Source: Peptococcaceae bacterium BICA1-8 (GTDB lineage: Bacteria; Bacillota; Peptococcia; Peptococcales; BICA1-8). From it: 64,000 nt of DNA. The notes beneath the pieces were generated by a model. The model did no database searches. It worked only from the letters and a program-made list of their open reading frames with translations, and was not told where the DNA came from. Every line of letters starts with the position of its first letter. The stretch's first letter is position 1. The stretch is taken from NCBI GenBank assembly GCA_000802045.1, contig JUEF01000126.1, positions 21,092 to 85,091 of the forward strand. The letters run 5' to 3'. Shown piece after piece: positions 26,369-35,848 of the stretch. The position numbers and the translations under genes were made by a program.

Positions 26369-26854
26369 ATGAGAAGGTTTATTAACGCCATTGAGTACAT
26401 ACAATTACGAATAGCGGCATTATTTTTACTTATGTTTATTATTTTTGTTATTCTTCAGGTTACGACACGTTATGTACCCGGATTTTCAGCTCTTTGGACA
26501 GAGGAAGCAGCTAAATACTCCTTTATTTGGTCAGTTATGTTAGGTGCTGCAGTAATGGTAAGGCATAAAGGCCATTTTAGTATGGGTGTAATTGCAGAAA
26601 AATTACAGGGTAAGTGGGCTATTTTAAATCAGCTTTTTATCCACCTATTGATAGCTTCTTTTGGCTTAATTATGGCGTATTACGGCTATAAGCTTACCAA
26701 ACAGTTCTGGAATTGGAATGTTAGTTCATTACCAAGCTTAAGTCAAAGATATGTATGGGTGTGTTTACCGATAAGTGGTTTTACAATGTTTTTATATTCT
26801 ATTGAAAATTTGATTGAGTTGTTTACGGAAAGAGCAGATAGGGGTGATGCCTGA
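26369..26854 (+). CDS. dctQ: TRAP transporter small permease
   Basis: 161-aa DctQ-type subunit with four membrane helices (residues about 13-35, 45-65, 85-105, 125-148) and the family phrase FSALWTEEAAKYSFIWSVMLGAAVMVRHKGHF. ATG at 26369 follows GGAGGG; the track start lacks room for a ribosome site. Stop and the dctM start overlap (TGATG). Confidence 0.9.
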   Translation: MRRFINAIEYIQLRIAALFLLMFIIFVILQVTTRYVPGFSALWTEEAAKYSFIWSVMLGAAVMVRHKGHFSMGVIAEKLQGKWAILNQLFIHLLIASFGLIMAYYGYKLTKQFWNWNVSSLPSLSQRYVWVCLPISGFTMFLYSIENLIELFTERADRGDA

Positions 26855-28143
26855 TGGTTGGAATAATGTCGGTAGCAATATTTTTAGTGCTACTTGTACT
26901 TGGTGTACCCATATCTTTTGTAATAGGGATTGTTGCTTTTTTTGGAATTACTTTGCTTCCTGGCGTACCCGCAATTACTGTCGTTCAAAAAATGTTCAGC
27001 GGCCTTAATTCTTTCGTATTACTTGCTGTCCCCTTATTTATATTGGCTGCTAATTTGATGAACTCAGGCAAAATAACAGATAAGCTAATTGATTTTTCTA
27101 CTGCTATGGTAGGTCATATACGAGGTGGCTTAGCCCATTCTAATGTTGTTGTATCGATGTTTTTCGCAGGCATTTCCGGATCTTCACAGGCAGATACTGC
27201 CGGAATAGGTAGTGTATTAATACCAAGCATGGTTAAAGAAGGTTATAGTAAAGAAACGGCTCTAGCAGTAACTGCGGCTTCTTCAACAATTGGTGTTATT
27301 ATCCCACCAAGCATTCCAATGGTCATTTATGGGAGTCTAGCTGGTGCCTCAGTTGGTGCACTTTTCTTAGCAGGCTTTATACCAGGGATATTAATTGGAT
27401 TAGGGCAGATGCTTTTAATCTATTATTATTCAATAAAGTATGGCTATCCTAAATATGAGCGAGTACCTTTAGGAGTTCTCTTAAAGAAGTTCATAGAAAA
27501 CATTCCACCTTTAATGACACCGGCAATAATACTCGGTGGTATTGTGGGAGGTATTGTTACACCTACTGAAGCTGCTGCATTAGCTTGTGTCTATGCATTT
27601 ATTATTAGTATGTTTATTTATAGAAGCATTAAGTGGAGTGAATTACCGGATATATTGATAGAGACTTTAAAGTTAAGTTCGATGTCTTTATTTGCACTAT
27701 CAACAGCTAGTGCCTTAGGTGAATTGTTAAGTTACTATCAGGTCTCACAATCTATTTCACAGGTGTTTGCTACCCAATTACCTTATGCACCAGCTTTTAT
27801 GCTAGCTGTTATTCTCCTATTCCTCTTTTTAGGCACATTTATGGATGCAATTCCGGCTATGATTTTATTTGTCCCGGTTATATTGCCAGCAGCTGAAAAT
27901 TTAGGAATTAGTGACATACATTTAGGTTTAGTTATTATTGTATGCTTAGCCATTGGTTTAATAACTCCGCCATATGGACTTTGTTTACTATTAGCTTCTT
28001 CAATCGCTGAAGTACCTGTGGTACGTGCTTTTAAGACTGTATTTCCCTACATTATAGTTATTTTATTAGTATTAATTTTCATCGCCTTATTCCCTCAAGC
28101 AGTTTTTTGGTTACCCAAAATGATAAAACCAGAATGGTTTTAA
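26854..28143 (+). CDS. dctM: TRAP transporter large permease
   Basis: 429-aa DctM subunit with about 12 helices, the sodium-coupled translocation channel. Typical segments: VPLFILAANLMNSGKITDKLIDF, AGISGSSQADTAGIGSVLIPSM, IGVIIPPSIPMVIYG, and GLITPPYGLCLLLASSIAEVP. Last gene of the DctPQM importer; the enoyl-CoA hydratase gene follows 61 bases later, so transport and catabolism are likely co-transcribed. Confidence 0.93.
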   Translation: MVGIMSVAIFLVLLVLGVPISFVIGIVAFFGITLLPGVPAITVVQKMFSGLNSFVLLAVPLFILAANLMNSGKITDKLIDFSTAMVGHIRGGLAHSNVVVSMFFAGISGSSQADTAGIGSVLIPSMVKEGYSKETALAVTAASSTIGVIIPPSIPMVIYGSLAGASVGALFLAGFIPGILIGLGQMLLIYYYSIKYGYPKYERVPLGVLLKKFIENIPPLMTPAIILGGIVGGIVTPTEAAALACVYAFIISMFIYRSIKWSELPDILIETLKLSSMSLFALSTASALGELLSYYQVSQSISQVFATQLPYAPAFMLAVILLFLFLGTFMDAIPAMILFVPVILPAAENLGISDIHLGLVIIVCLAIGLITPPYGLCLLLASSIAEVPVVRAFKTVFPYIIVILLVLIFIALFPQAVFWLPKMIKPEWF

Positions 28144-28204
28144 TAAAATGAAGTTTTTTAAAAATTAAACAGAGAATAAGGCATATTTATTGAGGTGTTA
28201 AAAA

Positions 28205-28978
28205 ATGTATGAACATATAAAAGTGATTAATAATAATCATGGTTTAGCTTGGATATTTTTAGATCGCCCTCAAATTTACAATGCTTTTAATGATGAAATG
28301 ATGGACGAAATATCCTCTGCTTTAAAGTATTTGGAAAATAATACTGAGGTGAAGGTATTAGCTATAACAGGAAATGGCAAGGCATTTGCCTCAGGTGCCG
28401 ATATCGAAAGCCTACAAAAAATGACTCAATTTGATGCCCTTTTTCCTAAAATGCAGGACTTATATAACCAAATTTATAAATTTACCAAGCCAACCATAGC
28501 CGCAGTCAATGGTTATGCTCTTGGAGGCGGCCTAGAATTAGCAATCGCATGTGATATAAGAGTATGTAGTACTAATTCAAAATTTAGTTTGCCTGAGTGC
28601 AAATTGGGTGTTATACCAGGGGCAGGAGGAACACAACGGTTAGTTAAAATATTAGGGGAAGCAAAGGTAAAGGAACTAGTGTTTTTAGGTAGAGTCATCA
28701 TTGCAGAAGAGGCATTGAGGCTAGGTTTAGTTACAGATGTTGTTGAGTTAGAAAGACTTGAGGAGAAGGTGCAGGAACTTTTTGAAGTTATTATACAAAG
28801 AGGACCTTTGGCCCTAAGGTTGGCAAAAACAGCTATTAATTTAAGCGATGACATAAGCTTGGAAGTAGGTTTAATGATAGAAAATTTATCTCAAGCTTAT
28901 TTATTTGGAACAGAAGATAAAAAGGAAGGCGTAAATGCTTATCTAGAAAAACGCAAACCAAACTTCCAAGGAAAATAG
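28205..28978 (+). CDS. Enoyl-CoA hydratase/isomerase (crotonase family)
   Basis: 257-aa crotonase-fold protein. Oxyanion-hole motifs ASGADIESL and NGYALGGGLELAIACDIRV are present, and the catalytic Glu lies in PECKLGVIPGAGGTQRL, as in typical 2-enoyl-CoA hydratases. Only one of the two usual hydratase glutamates is clearly assignable by eye, so isomerase or another crotonase activity remains possible. First of the acyl-CoA genes downstream of the importer. Confidence 0.85.
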   Translation: MYEHIKVINNNHGLAWIFLDRPQIYNAFNDEMMDEISSALKYLENNTEVKVLAITGNGKAFASGADIESLQKMTQFDALFPKMQDLYNQIYKFTKPTIAAVNGYALGGGLELAIACDIRVCSTNSKFSLPECKLGVIPGAGGTQRLVKILGEAKVKELVFLGRVIIAEEALRLGLVTDVVELERLEEKVQELFEVIIQRGPLALRLAKTAINLSDDISLEVGLMIENLSQAYLFGTEDKKEGVNAYLEKRKPNFQGK

Positions 28979-29020
28979 TTTTTAATACTGAGTATATTGC
29001 TTTAAAAGGAGGAGATATGT

Positions 29021-29788
29021 ATGCATAAGTTTGATCTAAAGGGCAAGAATGTTTTAGTCACAGGAGGTGGTACAGGAATAGGTAGAGCAATAGCAATTGA
29101 GTTTGCTAAGCTTGGTGCACAAATTGTTGTTAATTATAATTCCAGTAAAGAGGCCGCTGAAGAGGTGGTTGATGAGGTAGAAAAGCTAAGCTCTATAGCT
29201 ATAGCTGTACAAGCAGATGTTACTAAGGAAGACCAAGTTATGAAACTTGTTAAGGAGGCAGAGGTATTTGGTCAAGGGAAAATTGATATATTAGTTAATA
29301 ATGCAGGTACATTAGTAGAACGATGTAAGCTTGATGAAATGGAACTTAGTCTATGGCAAAAAGTAATGGATGTTAATTTAACTTCTACTTTTTTAGTTAG
29401 TAAACACGTTATCCCCGTTATGAAGCGTCAAAACCAAGGGAAAATAATCAATTTGGGATCATTAGCAGCCCATGATGGTGGAGGGGCGAGTGCAATCCCT
29501 TACGCAGCTTCTAAAGCAGCAACACAAGCGTTTACTAAAGGCTTAGCTAAAGAGTTGGCTCCATACAATATTTTAGTTAATTGTTTATCTCCTGGCTTAA
29601 TAACTACTCGTTTCCATGACCAATATAATACCATGGAAAACAGGGTCAAAACCTGTGGAAATATACCACTTAAGAGAGAAGGGTTACCCGAAGAGGTTGC
29701 AGGAGCAGCTGTTCTCTTTGCTACAGAATACGGTAGCTATATTACTGGGGAAACAATTGAAATTAATGGCGGTTTGTTAATGGTTTAA
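29021..29788 (+). CDS. Short-chain dehydrogenase/reductase (FabG-like)
   Basis: 255-aa classical SDR. Cofactor loop TGGGTGIGRA, NNAG at about residue 89, and catalytic S-x(12)-Y-x-x-x-K in GSLAAHDGGGASAIPYAASKAA. Could oxidise a 3-hydroxyacyl-CoA or a sugar alcohol/acid. GGAGGAG ribosome site. It ends with an inverted repeat and is followed by the LacI gene. Confidence 0.88.
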   Translation: MHKFDLKGKNVLVTGGGTGIGRAIAIEFAKLGAQIVVNYNSSKEAAEEVVDEVEKLSSIAIAVQADVTKEDQVMKLVKEAEVFGQGKIDILVNNAGTLVERCKLDEMELSLWQKVMDVNLTSTFLVSKHVIPVMKRQNQGKIINLGSLAAHDGGGASAIPYAASKAATQAFTKGLAKELAPYNILVNCLSPGLITTRFHDQYNTMENRVKTCGNIPLKREGLPEEVAGAAVLFATEYGSYITGETIEINGGLLMV

Positions 29789-29792
29789 GCAG

Positions 29793-29829
29793 CTTAAGTA
29801 GTCCCAAATATTATTTGGGACTACTTAAG
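29793..29829 (+). terminator. Inverted repeat/terminator after the SDR
   Basis: 16-bp perfect stem CTTAAGTAGTCCCAAA/TTTGGGACTACTTAAG with five-base loop; only a weak T-tract follows, so read-through to the LacI gene is possible. Confidence 0.65.
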
Positions 29830-29837
29830 AACCACTT

Positions 29838-29853
29838 TTGAAATCGATTGCAA
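29838..29853. promoter_or_regulatory. LacI-family operator before the LacI gene
   Basis: TTGAAATCGATTGCAA, a near-perfect palindrome with central CG, 21 bases before the ATG. The ORF track starts the LacI protein inside this operator, which is not the true start. Confidence 0.6.
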
Positions 29854-29873
29854 AAAAAGAAAGCGAGAATATA

Positions 29874-30872
29874 ATGGTAACATTAAGAGATGTGGCAAAC
29901 AAATGTGGCGTTTCTATTAGTACAGTATCGAGAACACTATCGAATCCCAAAAGTGTACGGGAAGATAAGCGAATTAAAGTATTACAAACGGTTAATGAAT
30001 TAAATTATCAAACTAATGATATCGCAAAAAGCCTTCGAAAGGGAAAAACAAATACTATTGCCTTAATTATTCCAAATATCATTTTACCCGTTTTCCCGGT
30101 GGTAACTACCGGTGTCCAAGCATTCGCCAAAGAGCATGGTTTTACTGTTATTTTATCGAATACTGATGATGATGCAGAACAGCAAAAAGAAATTATTGAG
30201 AAGCTCCGAAAGAGAATGGTTGACGGTTTTATTATAATTCCTGCAGAAAATTCGGGAACTCATTTAAAACAGCTAAAGAAGCAAAATGTCCCGATTGTTC
30301 AGGTGTTACGAAGAATGGACCCATCAATTGACGCAGTTATAGTTGATAACTTTAAAGGTGGTTATAATGCTACGCAATATTTGATAGATAAAGGACATAA
30401 AGAAATTGCCCTCCTAAATGGAGCAAAGATGTATTTTTATAAAGGTCGCTTTGAAGGATATTTACAAGCATTAAAAGATAATAATCTTTTAATCAATAAT
30501 CCATTAATAAAGCATGATGCTAATGGTGTTGATGGTGGTTATCACAAAATGCAGCAGCTATTGCGAGAAGGATATCATTTTACTGCAGTTTTCGCTACCA
30601 GTGACTTATGTGCAATTGGAGCTATCAAGGCGATTACTCAAGCAGGCTTAAGGGTACCAGAGGATATATCAATTTTGGGGTTTGACAATCTTGATATTGG
30701 TTCCATGTTTATTCCAGGATTAACTACCATTGCTCATCCTGCTTTAGAAATGGGATATTCGGCTTCTCAAAGGCTTATTAAGATAATTCAAGAAGGAAGA
30801 ATTTTAGAGCCTGAGACAATAGTAATGAAAACAAAAATTTTGGAGCGGGAGACTGTTGCCAATAAAATATGA
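29874..30872 (+). CDS. LacI family transcriptional regulator
   Basis: 332-aa repressor: N-terminal helix-turn-helix and hinge (VTLRDVANKCGVSISTVSRTLSNPKSVREDKRIKV, residues 1-40) and a periplasmic-binding-like effector domain (IALIIPNIILPVFPVVTTGVQ... FAVFATSDLCAIGAIKAI...SILGFDNLDIG). The ATG at 29874 places the HTH right at the N-terminus as in all LacI proteins. It likely binds the two TTGAAA-CG-TTGCAA palindromes and controls the TRAP/acyl-CoA unit; the inducer is probably the transported compound or a derivative. Confidence 0.9.
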   Translation: MVTLRDVANKCGVSISTVSRTLSNPKSVREDKRIKVLQTVNELNYQTNDIAKSLRKGKTNTIALIIPNIILPVFPVVTTGVQAFAKEHGFTVILSNTDDDAEQQKEIIEKLRKRMVDGFIIIPAENSGTHLKQLKKQNVPIVQVLRRMDPSIDAVIVDNFKGGYNATQYLIDKGHKEIALLNGAKMYFYKGRFEGYLQALKDNNLLINNPLIKHDANGVDGGYHKMQQLLREGYHFTAVFATSDLCAIGAIKAITQAGLRVPEDISILGFDNLDIGSMFIPGLTTIAHPALEMGYSASQRLIKIIQEGRILEPETIVMKTKILERETVANKI

Positions 30873-30893
30873 CTTAAAGGGAGGTAATTTGAA

Positions 30894-32036
30894 ATGGATT
30901 TTTCTCTAAATGAAAGCCAACAAATGATTAAAGATATGGTGAGGGATTTTGCTAGAAATGAAGTTGCACCTTTAACTTCAGATTTAGATAAGACAGGGGA
31001 TTTCCCTTGGGCTAATTATCGTAAGGCTGCGGAGCTGGGGATTATGGGAATGTCATTACCAGAGGAAATTGGTGGTGTTGGTGCGGATATGGTTAGTTAT
31101 GCTATTGCCATTGAGGAATTAGCATGGGCAAGTGCTTCCTTGGCAGATAGCTGTATGCTGGTTGATATGCTGGTACATCTTTTAAATAAGCATGGTAATG
31201 ACATGATAAAGGATAAATATATTGAACCTTTGATAAGCGGTGACAGTATGGGTTGTTTTGCAGTAACTGAACCTGAAGCCGGCAGTGATTTAGCTAATAT
31301 ACAAACAGTAGCTGTTAAAGCCGGCAGCCACTGGGTATTAAACGGGTCTAAAATATTTATTAATAATGCTCCCATAGCTGATATGGCTATAGTATTTGCA
31401 GTAACAGATAAAGAAAAGGGCAGTAGTGGTGGAATGACGGCATTCATAGTAGAAAAGGATATGCCTGGATTTATAAGGGGTAAAGCTGAAGATTTAATGG
31501 GACAGAGGTCTTTAAAAATTGGACAGCTATTTTTTGAAGATGTTAAGGTACCGGAGGAAAATATCCTTGGCAATATTGGTGAAGGATTTAAGATGGCAAT
31601 GAGTGTTTTAGATAGCGGTAGGATTGAAATAGCTGCTTTAGCTTTAGGAATTGCTCAGGCTGCATTAGATGAATCTTTGAAGTACTCAAAGGAAAGAAAA
31701 CAATTTGGAAGGCCTATTGCGAAGTTTCAGGCAACTCAATGGAAACTGGCTAATATGGCTACCGAAATTGATGCGGCAAGGCTTTTAATCCATAGAGCAG
31801 CTTATTTAAAAGACCAAGGCAAAAATTATTCAAAAGAAGCAGCTATGGCCAAGCTTTTTACTTCTGATATAGCAGTAAAAGCAGTAAATGAGGCAGTGCA
31901 GATACACGGAGGTTATGGGTATACCAAGGAATATGTTGTTGAAAGACTTTATCGGGATGCTAAAGTTACACAAATTTATGAAGGTACAAATGAGATACAA
32001 CGGTTAGTTATTTCGAGAATTCTGCTTAAAGACTAA
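30894..32036 (+). CDS. Acyl-CoA dehydrogenase
   Basis: 380-aa FAD enzyme introducing the 2,3-double bond into an acyl-CoA. N-terminal helical domain, FAD segment CFAVTEPEAGSDLAN, then SMGQRSLKIGQ-type middle region and the C-terminal block YEGTNEIQRLVISRILL containing the catalytic Glu region of short-chain acyl-CoA dehydrogenases. Its electrons should go to EtfAB, encoded a few genes downstream. GGGAGG ribosome site. Chain length and branching preference not readable. Confidence 0.92.
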   Translation: MDFSLNESQQMIKDMVRDFARNEVAPLTSDLDKTGDFPWANYRKAAELGIMGMSLPEEIGGVGADMVSYAIAIEELAWASASLADSCMLVDMLVHLLNKHGNDMIKDKYIEPLISGDSMGCFAVTEPEAGSDLANIQTVAVKAGSHWVLNGSKIFINNAPIADMAIVFAVTDKEKGSSGGMTAFIVEKDMPGFIRGKAEDLMGQRSLKIGQLFFEDVKVPEENILGNIGEGFKMAMSVLDSGRIEIAALALGIAQAALDESLKYSKERKQFGRPIAKFQATQWKLANMATEIDAARLLIHRAAYLKDQGKNYSKEAAMAKLFTSDIAVKAVNEAVQIHGGYGYTKEYVVERLYRDAKVTQIYEGTNEIQRLVISRILLKD

Positions 32037-32050
32037 GAGGAGGTAAGAAA

Positions 32051-33607
32051 ATGGCACCAAAATTTTTAAGCGCGGTTGATGCAGTTAAACTAGTAAAGGA
32101 TGAAGATCTAGTTATCTTAGAAGGTGCAGGAGGAGGATCATTAGAGGCAGGTGATTTAATTTCAGCCCTCGCCAAAAGGTATGAAAAGACAGGAGAACCT
32201 AAAAATTTAACATTAGTTCATGTGTCGGGTTTGGGTAATAACCATGAACTGGGCTTAAGTCAATTGGCTTTACCAGGCTTGGCTAAAAGGGTCATTGGTG
32301 GACATTGGGGAATGTCCCCTAAAATGTGTCAGATGGCTGCTGATGAAGAATTGGAAGCTTTTAACCTGCCACAAGGTGTATTATCGCAGTTAATGCGGGA
32401 AATTGCAGGGGGTAGATTAGGGCTCATTACACATGTAGGAATGGGTACTTTTGTTGATCCTCGTATTGAAGGTGGAAAACTAAATCAAAAAGCAAAGGAT
32501 TCCGATTTTGAGGTTGTTGAGTTGATAGATATAAAAGGTCAGCAACGCTTATTTTATCCTGTTTTTTCACCTAACATTGCTTTTATTAAAGGCTCAACTG
32601 CAGACACCAAGGGTAATATTAGCTTTGAAAAAGAACCTACTTTTCTTGAGGCACTTTCTATGGCGCAAGCAACAAAAAATAAAGGCGGTAAGGTAGTTGT
32701 TCAGGTGCAAAGATTAGCAGAAGCGGGTAGCCTAAACCCTAAGCTTGTTAAGATACCTGGAAATCTTGTTGATGTTGTCGTAGTTGAGCCTGAACAGTGG
32801 CAGACTGTTGATCGTCAGTATAATCCTGGTTTATCAGGGGAAACCAGGTTACCTTTAAGCGAGATTAAGCCCTTAAGTTTAAATGAACGAAAGATAATTG
32901 CTAGGCGCGCGGCAATGGAGGTAGAACCGGGAATTATTAATATTGGGATGGGTATACCTGATGGAATTGCTAATGTTGCTGCTGAAGAGGGTTTTCTTGA
33001 TCGAATAACATTTTGTATCGAACATGGAATCTATGGCGGGGTACCAGCAGGAGGTGTACTCTTTGGGGTAACCTATAATCCGGAGGTAATGATTGATGCG
33101 CCTTACCAATTTGATTTTTTTGATGGTGGTGGCTTAAATCTTGCTTGTTTAGGAATGGCTCAAGTAGATATGAGAGGTAATGTCAATGTAAGTAAAATAG
33201 GTAAAAAGGTTATTGGCACCGGCGGTTTTGTTAACATATCCCAAAATGCTAAGAAAATGGTATTCTGTGGAACTTTTACAGGTGGAGGCTTAGAAAATAG
33301 CATTTCAAATGGCGAATTACAAATCACAAACGAAGGCAAATATCCTAAATTTGTGTATAGAGTCGACCAAATAACCTTTAGTGGTGAATATGCGTCCGCT
33401 AGCGATCAACAGGTGTTATATGTTACTGAAAGAGCAGTTTTCCAATTAACAACTCAGGGAGTAGAACTAATTGAGATTGCACCTGGTATAGATCTAATTA
33501 AAGATGTTTTAGAAAAACTACCTTTTAAACCATTAATCTCCGAGAATTTAAAACTTATGGATAAGCGAATATTTAGAGAAGAACCGATGGGATTAAAGAT
33601 AGATTAA
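32051..33607 (+). CDS. Family I CoA-transferase, fused subunits (YdiF/propionate CoA-transferase type)
   Basis: 518-aa protein with alpha and beta halves in one chain, as in propionate/acetate CoA-transferase. The alpha half starts SAVDAVKLVKDEDLVILEGAGGG; the beta half holds the catalytic Glu in FCIEHGIYGGVPAGG. It would activate the carboxylic acid substrate by taking CoA from acetyl- or another acyl-CoA, without ATP. AGGAGG precedes ATG. No acyl-CoA synthetase is present, so this is the likely activation step. Confidence 0.9.
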   Translation: MAPKFLSAVDAVKLVKDEDLVILEGAGGGSLEAGDLISALAKRYEKTGEPKNLTLVHVSGLGNNHELGLSQLALPGLAKRVIGGHWGMSPKMCQMAADEELEAFNLPQGVLSQLMREIAGGRLGLITHVGMGTFVDPRIEGGKLNQKAKDSDFEVVELIDIKGQQRLFYPVFSPNIAFIKGSTADTKGNISFEKEPTFLEALSMAQATKNKGGKVVVQVQRLAEAGSLNPKLVKIPGNLVDVVVVEPEQWQTVDRQYNPGLSGETRLPLSEIKPLSLNERKIIARRAAMEVEPGIINIGMGIPDGIANVAAEEGFLDRITFCIEHGIYGGVPAGGVLFGVTYNPEVMIDAPYQFDFFDGGGLNLACLGMAQVDMRGNVNVSKIGKKVIGTGGFVNISQNAKKMVFCGTFTGGGLENSISNGELQITNEGKYPKFVYRVDQITFSGEYASASDQQVLYVTERAVFQLTTQGVELIEIAPGIDLIKDVLEKLPFKPLISENLKLMDKRIFREEPMGLKID

Positions 33608-33625
33608 TTAAATGGAGTGGTTTTT

Positions 33626-34621
33626 TTGAAAGCATTAGTTTTAGAGGCAAAATTTAAAGCTGTTATAAATGAAAATTTCCCTATGCCGGAGATAGGCGAT
33701 AATGAGGTATTAGTAAAAATAAAAGCAGTTGGAGTATGTGGCACGGATTTTAAATTATATAGAGGAGAATATGGGGATGGATATCCTCTTATTCCTGGCC
33801 ATGAGTTTGCAGGTGTTATTGAAAAGGTAGGTAATAAAGTACCAGGTATAACAACTGGTGAAAAAGTTACAGCAGTTCCACCGGTACCATGTGGTCACTG
33901 TAGTTATTGCATAGAAGGTCAACATAACCATTGTATAAATAGGATGGCAATCGGAGTATTAAATGATGGAGCTTTTGCAGAGTATGTAAAAGTACCTGTT
34001 ACAAATATTGTTTCTATTAATGAGTTATCTTTTGCAAAGGCCACTTTTGTTGAACCTTTAGCTTGTGTAATAAGAGCAGTCGAAAGATCTAAAGTTAAGC
34101 TAGGGGAAAAGGTTTTGGTATTAGGGACTGGAACCACCGGCCAATTATTTGCACAGGTTTTTAGAAGTATGGGCTGTGAGGTTTATATGCTAGGTCGAAA
34201 TGCTATCAAGCTAAAGGTGGCTGAGCAAGAAGGAGTAAATATTTTAAGTTCTAAAGAAAAGTCAGAAGCAGACATAATAAAAGTAAATATAGAACGAATA
34301 GATATTTTGGTTGACGCTATTGGCCAGCCTCAATTAACCGAGAAGTTTATGCCTGTTTTAAGAAAGGGTGGCAGACTCGTAGTTTTTGGAGTAAGCCAAG
34401 GAACTTTACACCTGAATTATTTTGATATCTATAGGAAAGAACTGCAGATTATTGGCAGTTTTGCCCAACAGGAAAAGTTTTCTCAAGCGATTATGTTATT
34501 AAAAAACAATGTAGTGAATGTAGATGCCTTAATTAGCCATCAAGGTAGTCTAGAGGATGTAAAAGAACTATTTGATAAAGGGAAGCCTGCTGATTTAATA
34601 AAATTTATCGCCTTTATTTGA
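33626..34621 (+). CDS. Zinc-dependent alcohol/polyol dehydrogenase (MDR)
   Basis: 331-aa medium-chain dehydrogenase. Catalytic zinc ligands GVCGTDFKLY (Cys) and GHEFAGVIEKVG (His-Glu); structural zinc cysteines CGHCSYCIEGQHNHC; Rossmann loop LGTGTTGQLFAQ. Resembles threonine/sorbitol/galactitol-type dehydrogenases. TTG at 33626 is chosen since GGAG lies at good distance and the family begins MKALV; the track GTG is too close. Probably oxidises a secondary hydroxyl of the substrate. Confidence 0.88.
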   Translation: MKALVLEAKFKAVINENFPMPEIGDNEVLVKIKAVGVCGTDFKLYRGEYGDGYPLIPGHEFAGVIEKVGNKVPGITTGEKVTAVPPVPCGHCSYCIEGQHNHCINRMAIGVLNDGAFAEYVKVPVTNIVSINELSFAKATFVEPLACVIRAVERSKVKLGEKVLVLGTGTTGQLFAQVFRSMGCEVYMLGRNAIKLKVAEQEGVNILSSKEKSEADIIKVNIERIDILVDAIGQPQLTEKFMPVLRKGGRLVVFGVSQGTLHLNYFDIYRKELQIIGSFAQQEKFSQAIMLLKNNVVNVDALISHQGSLEDVKELFDKGKPADLIKFIAFI

Positions 34622-34664
34622 TTAGTAATTTTGAATTCTTATAAAATTACGAGGAGTGTATTAT

Positions 34665-35111
34665 ATGAAGATTAAAACTATAGATGATGTATTCGTCAGT
34701 CAAAAGGAGGAATTTACCAAGACTATAAGCGAGAGTGATGTATATTTGTTTGCTGGTCTTACTGCCGACTTTGCACCCCATCATATAAATGAAGAATTTG
34801 CTAAAACAACTGTATTTGGGAGGAGATTAGTTCATGGAATGTTAACTGCTGCCTTACCTTCTGCTTGTACATCTAGAATTGTTTCTCCAGGAGCAGTTTC
34901 CCTAGGTCATGAATTTAAGTTTTTAAAGCCTGTTTATATTGGAGATACAATCACTGCCATAGCTGAAGTTATTGAAATAAATAAAGAAAAGAAAAGGGTT
35001 AACATAAGAACCTATTGTCTCAACCAGAGTAATGAGTTGGTTTTAGATGGTACTACATTACAATACATGAAGGTTAAGGAGGATTTGCATGAAGGTACTA
35101 GTTCTTGTTAA
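34665..35111 (+). CDS. MaoC-like (R)-specific enoyl-CoA hydratase
   Basis: 148-aa hot-dog fold hydratase. The MaoC catalytic pattern is visible in LTADFAPHHINEEFAKTTVFGRRLVHGMLTA, with Asp and His positioned as in PhaJ-type hydratases. It offers a second hydration activity of opposite stereochemistry to the crotonase. ATG at 34665 follows GAGGAG; overlaps etfB by 23 bases. Confidence 0.88.
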   Translation: MKIKTIDDVFVSQKEEFTKTISESDVYLFAGLTADFAPHHINEEFAKTTVFGRRLVHGMLTAALPSACTSRIVSPGAVSLGHEFKFLKPVYIGDTITAIAEVIEINKEKKRVNIRTYCLNQSNELVLDGTTLQYMKVKEDLHEGTSSC

Positions 35112-35832
35112 AGAAACTTTTGATACAGAGGTCAAAATTGTTTTGGAAAATGAAATAATTTCAGAAAAGGATGTTAAATACATTATAAATCCTTATGATG
35201 AATTTGCTATTGAAGAAGCAATAAAAATTAAAGAAAAATTAGGCGGAGAAGTAATTCTCTACTCGGTAGGAAGAGAAGAAGCTTCGGCGACTTTAAAGAC
35301 TGGTTTGGCTATGGGAGCAGACCAAGCCAATATAATTAAATCGAATGTTAAAAATAGCATGACGGTCAGTCAGTTGTTAAGTGAGGCTATAAATAAACAT
35401 GATAATGAATTTGATTTAATTCTCGCGGGCTGGGTTAGTATAGATGATAATAATGCACAAGTACCAGGTCGATTAAGTCAATTATTAAATATACCTTTTG
35501 TAAACGTAGTGACTAAGGTAGATGTTACTGGTGAAATAGTCCTTTGTGAGCGGGAAGGAGAAGGATGTCAAGAAATAGTCGAAGTTAGAATACCTGCAAT
35601 TATAGCGGTGCAAAGAGGTATTAATGAACCAAGATATCCTACAATGAAAAACATAATGCAGGCTAAAAGAAAGAATGTAAATCTATTGGAATTAACAGCT
35701 CCTATAGATAAGGTTAAGGTATCCTATCAGTTCCCCGAGCAAAAAAATAAAGGAGAAATTATAGATGGCTCTAACCCTGAGCAGGCAGCGAAGGTACTTG
35801 TAGATAGATTAAAGGAAAGCAAGATTCTATAA
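35089..35832 (+). CDS. etfB: Electron transfer flavoprotein beta subunit
   Basis: 247-aa EtfB with the N-terminal KVLVLVKETFDTE and nucleotide-binding DEFAIEEAIKIKEKLGGEV, and signature VQRGINEPRYPTMKNIMQAKRK. With EtfA it accepts electrons from the acyl-CoA dehydrogenase. AAGGAGG ribosome site inside the end of the MaoC gene. No bifurcating-specific partner is nearby; the downstream EtfD-like gene suggests quinone reduction. Confidence 0.93.
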   Translation: MKVLVLVKETFDTEVKIVLENEIISEKDVKYIINPYDEFAIEEAIKIKEKLGGEVILYSVGREEASATLKTGLAMGADQANIIKSNVKNSMTVSQLLSEAINKHDNEFDLILAGWVSIDDNNAQVPGRLSQLLNIPFVNVVTKVDVTGEIVLCEREGEGCQEIVEVRIPAIIAVQRGINEPRYPTMKNIMQAKRKNVNLLELTAPIDKVKVSYQFPEQKNKGEIIDGSNPEQAAKVLVDRLKESKIL

Positions 35833-35848
35833 GAGAGGTGTAATAATT

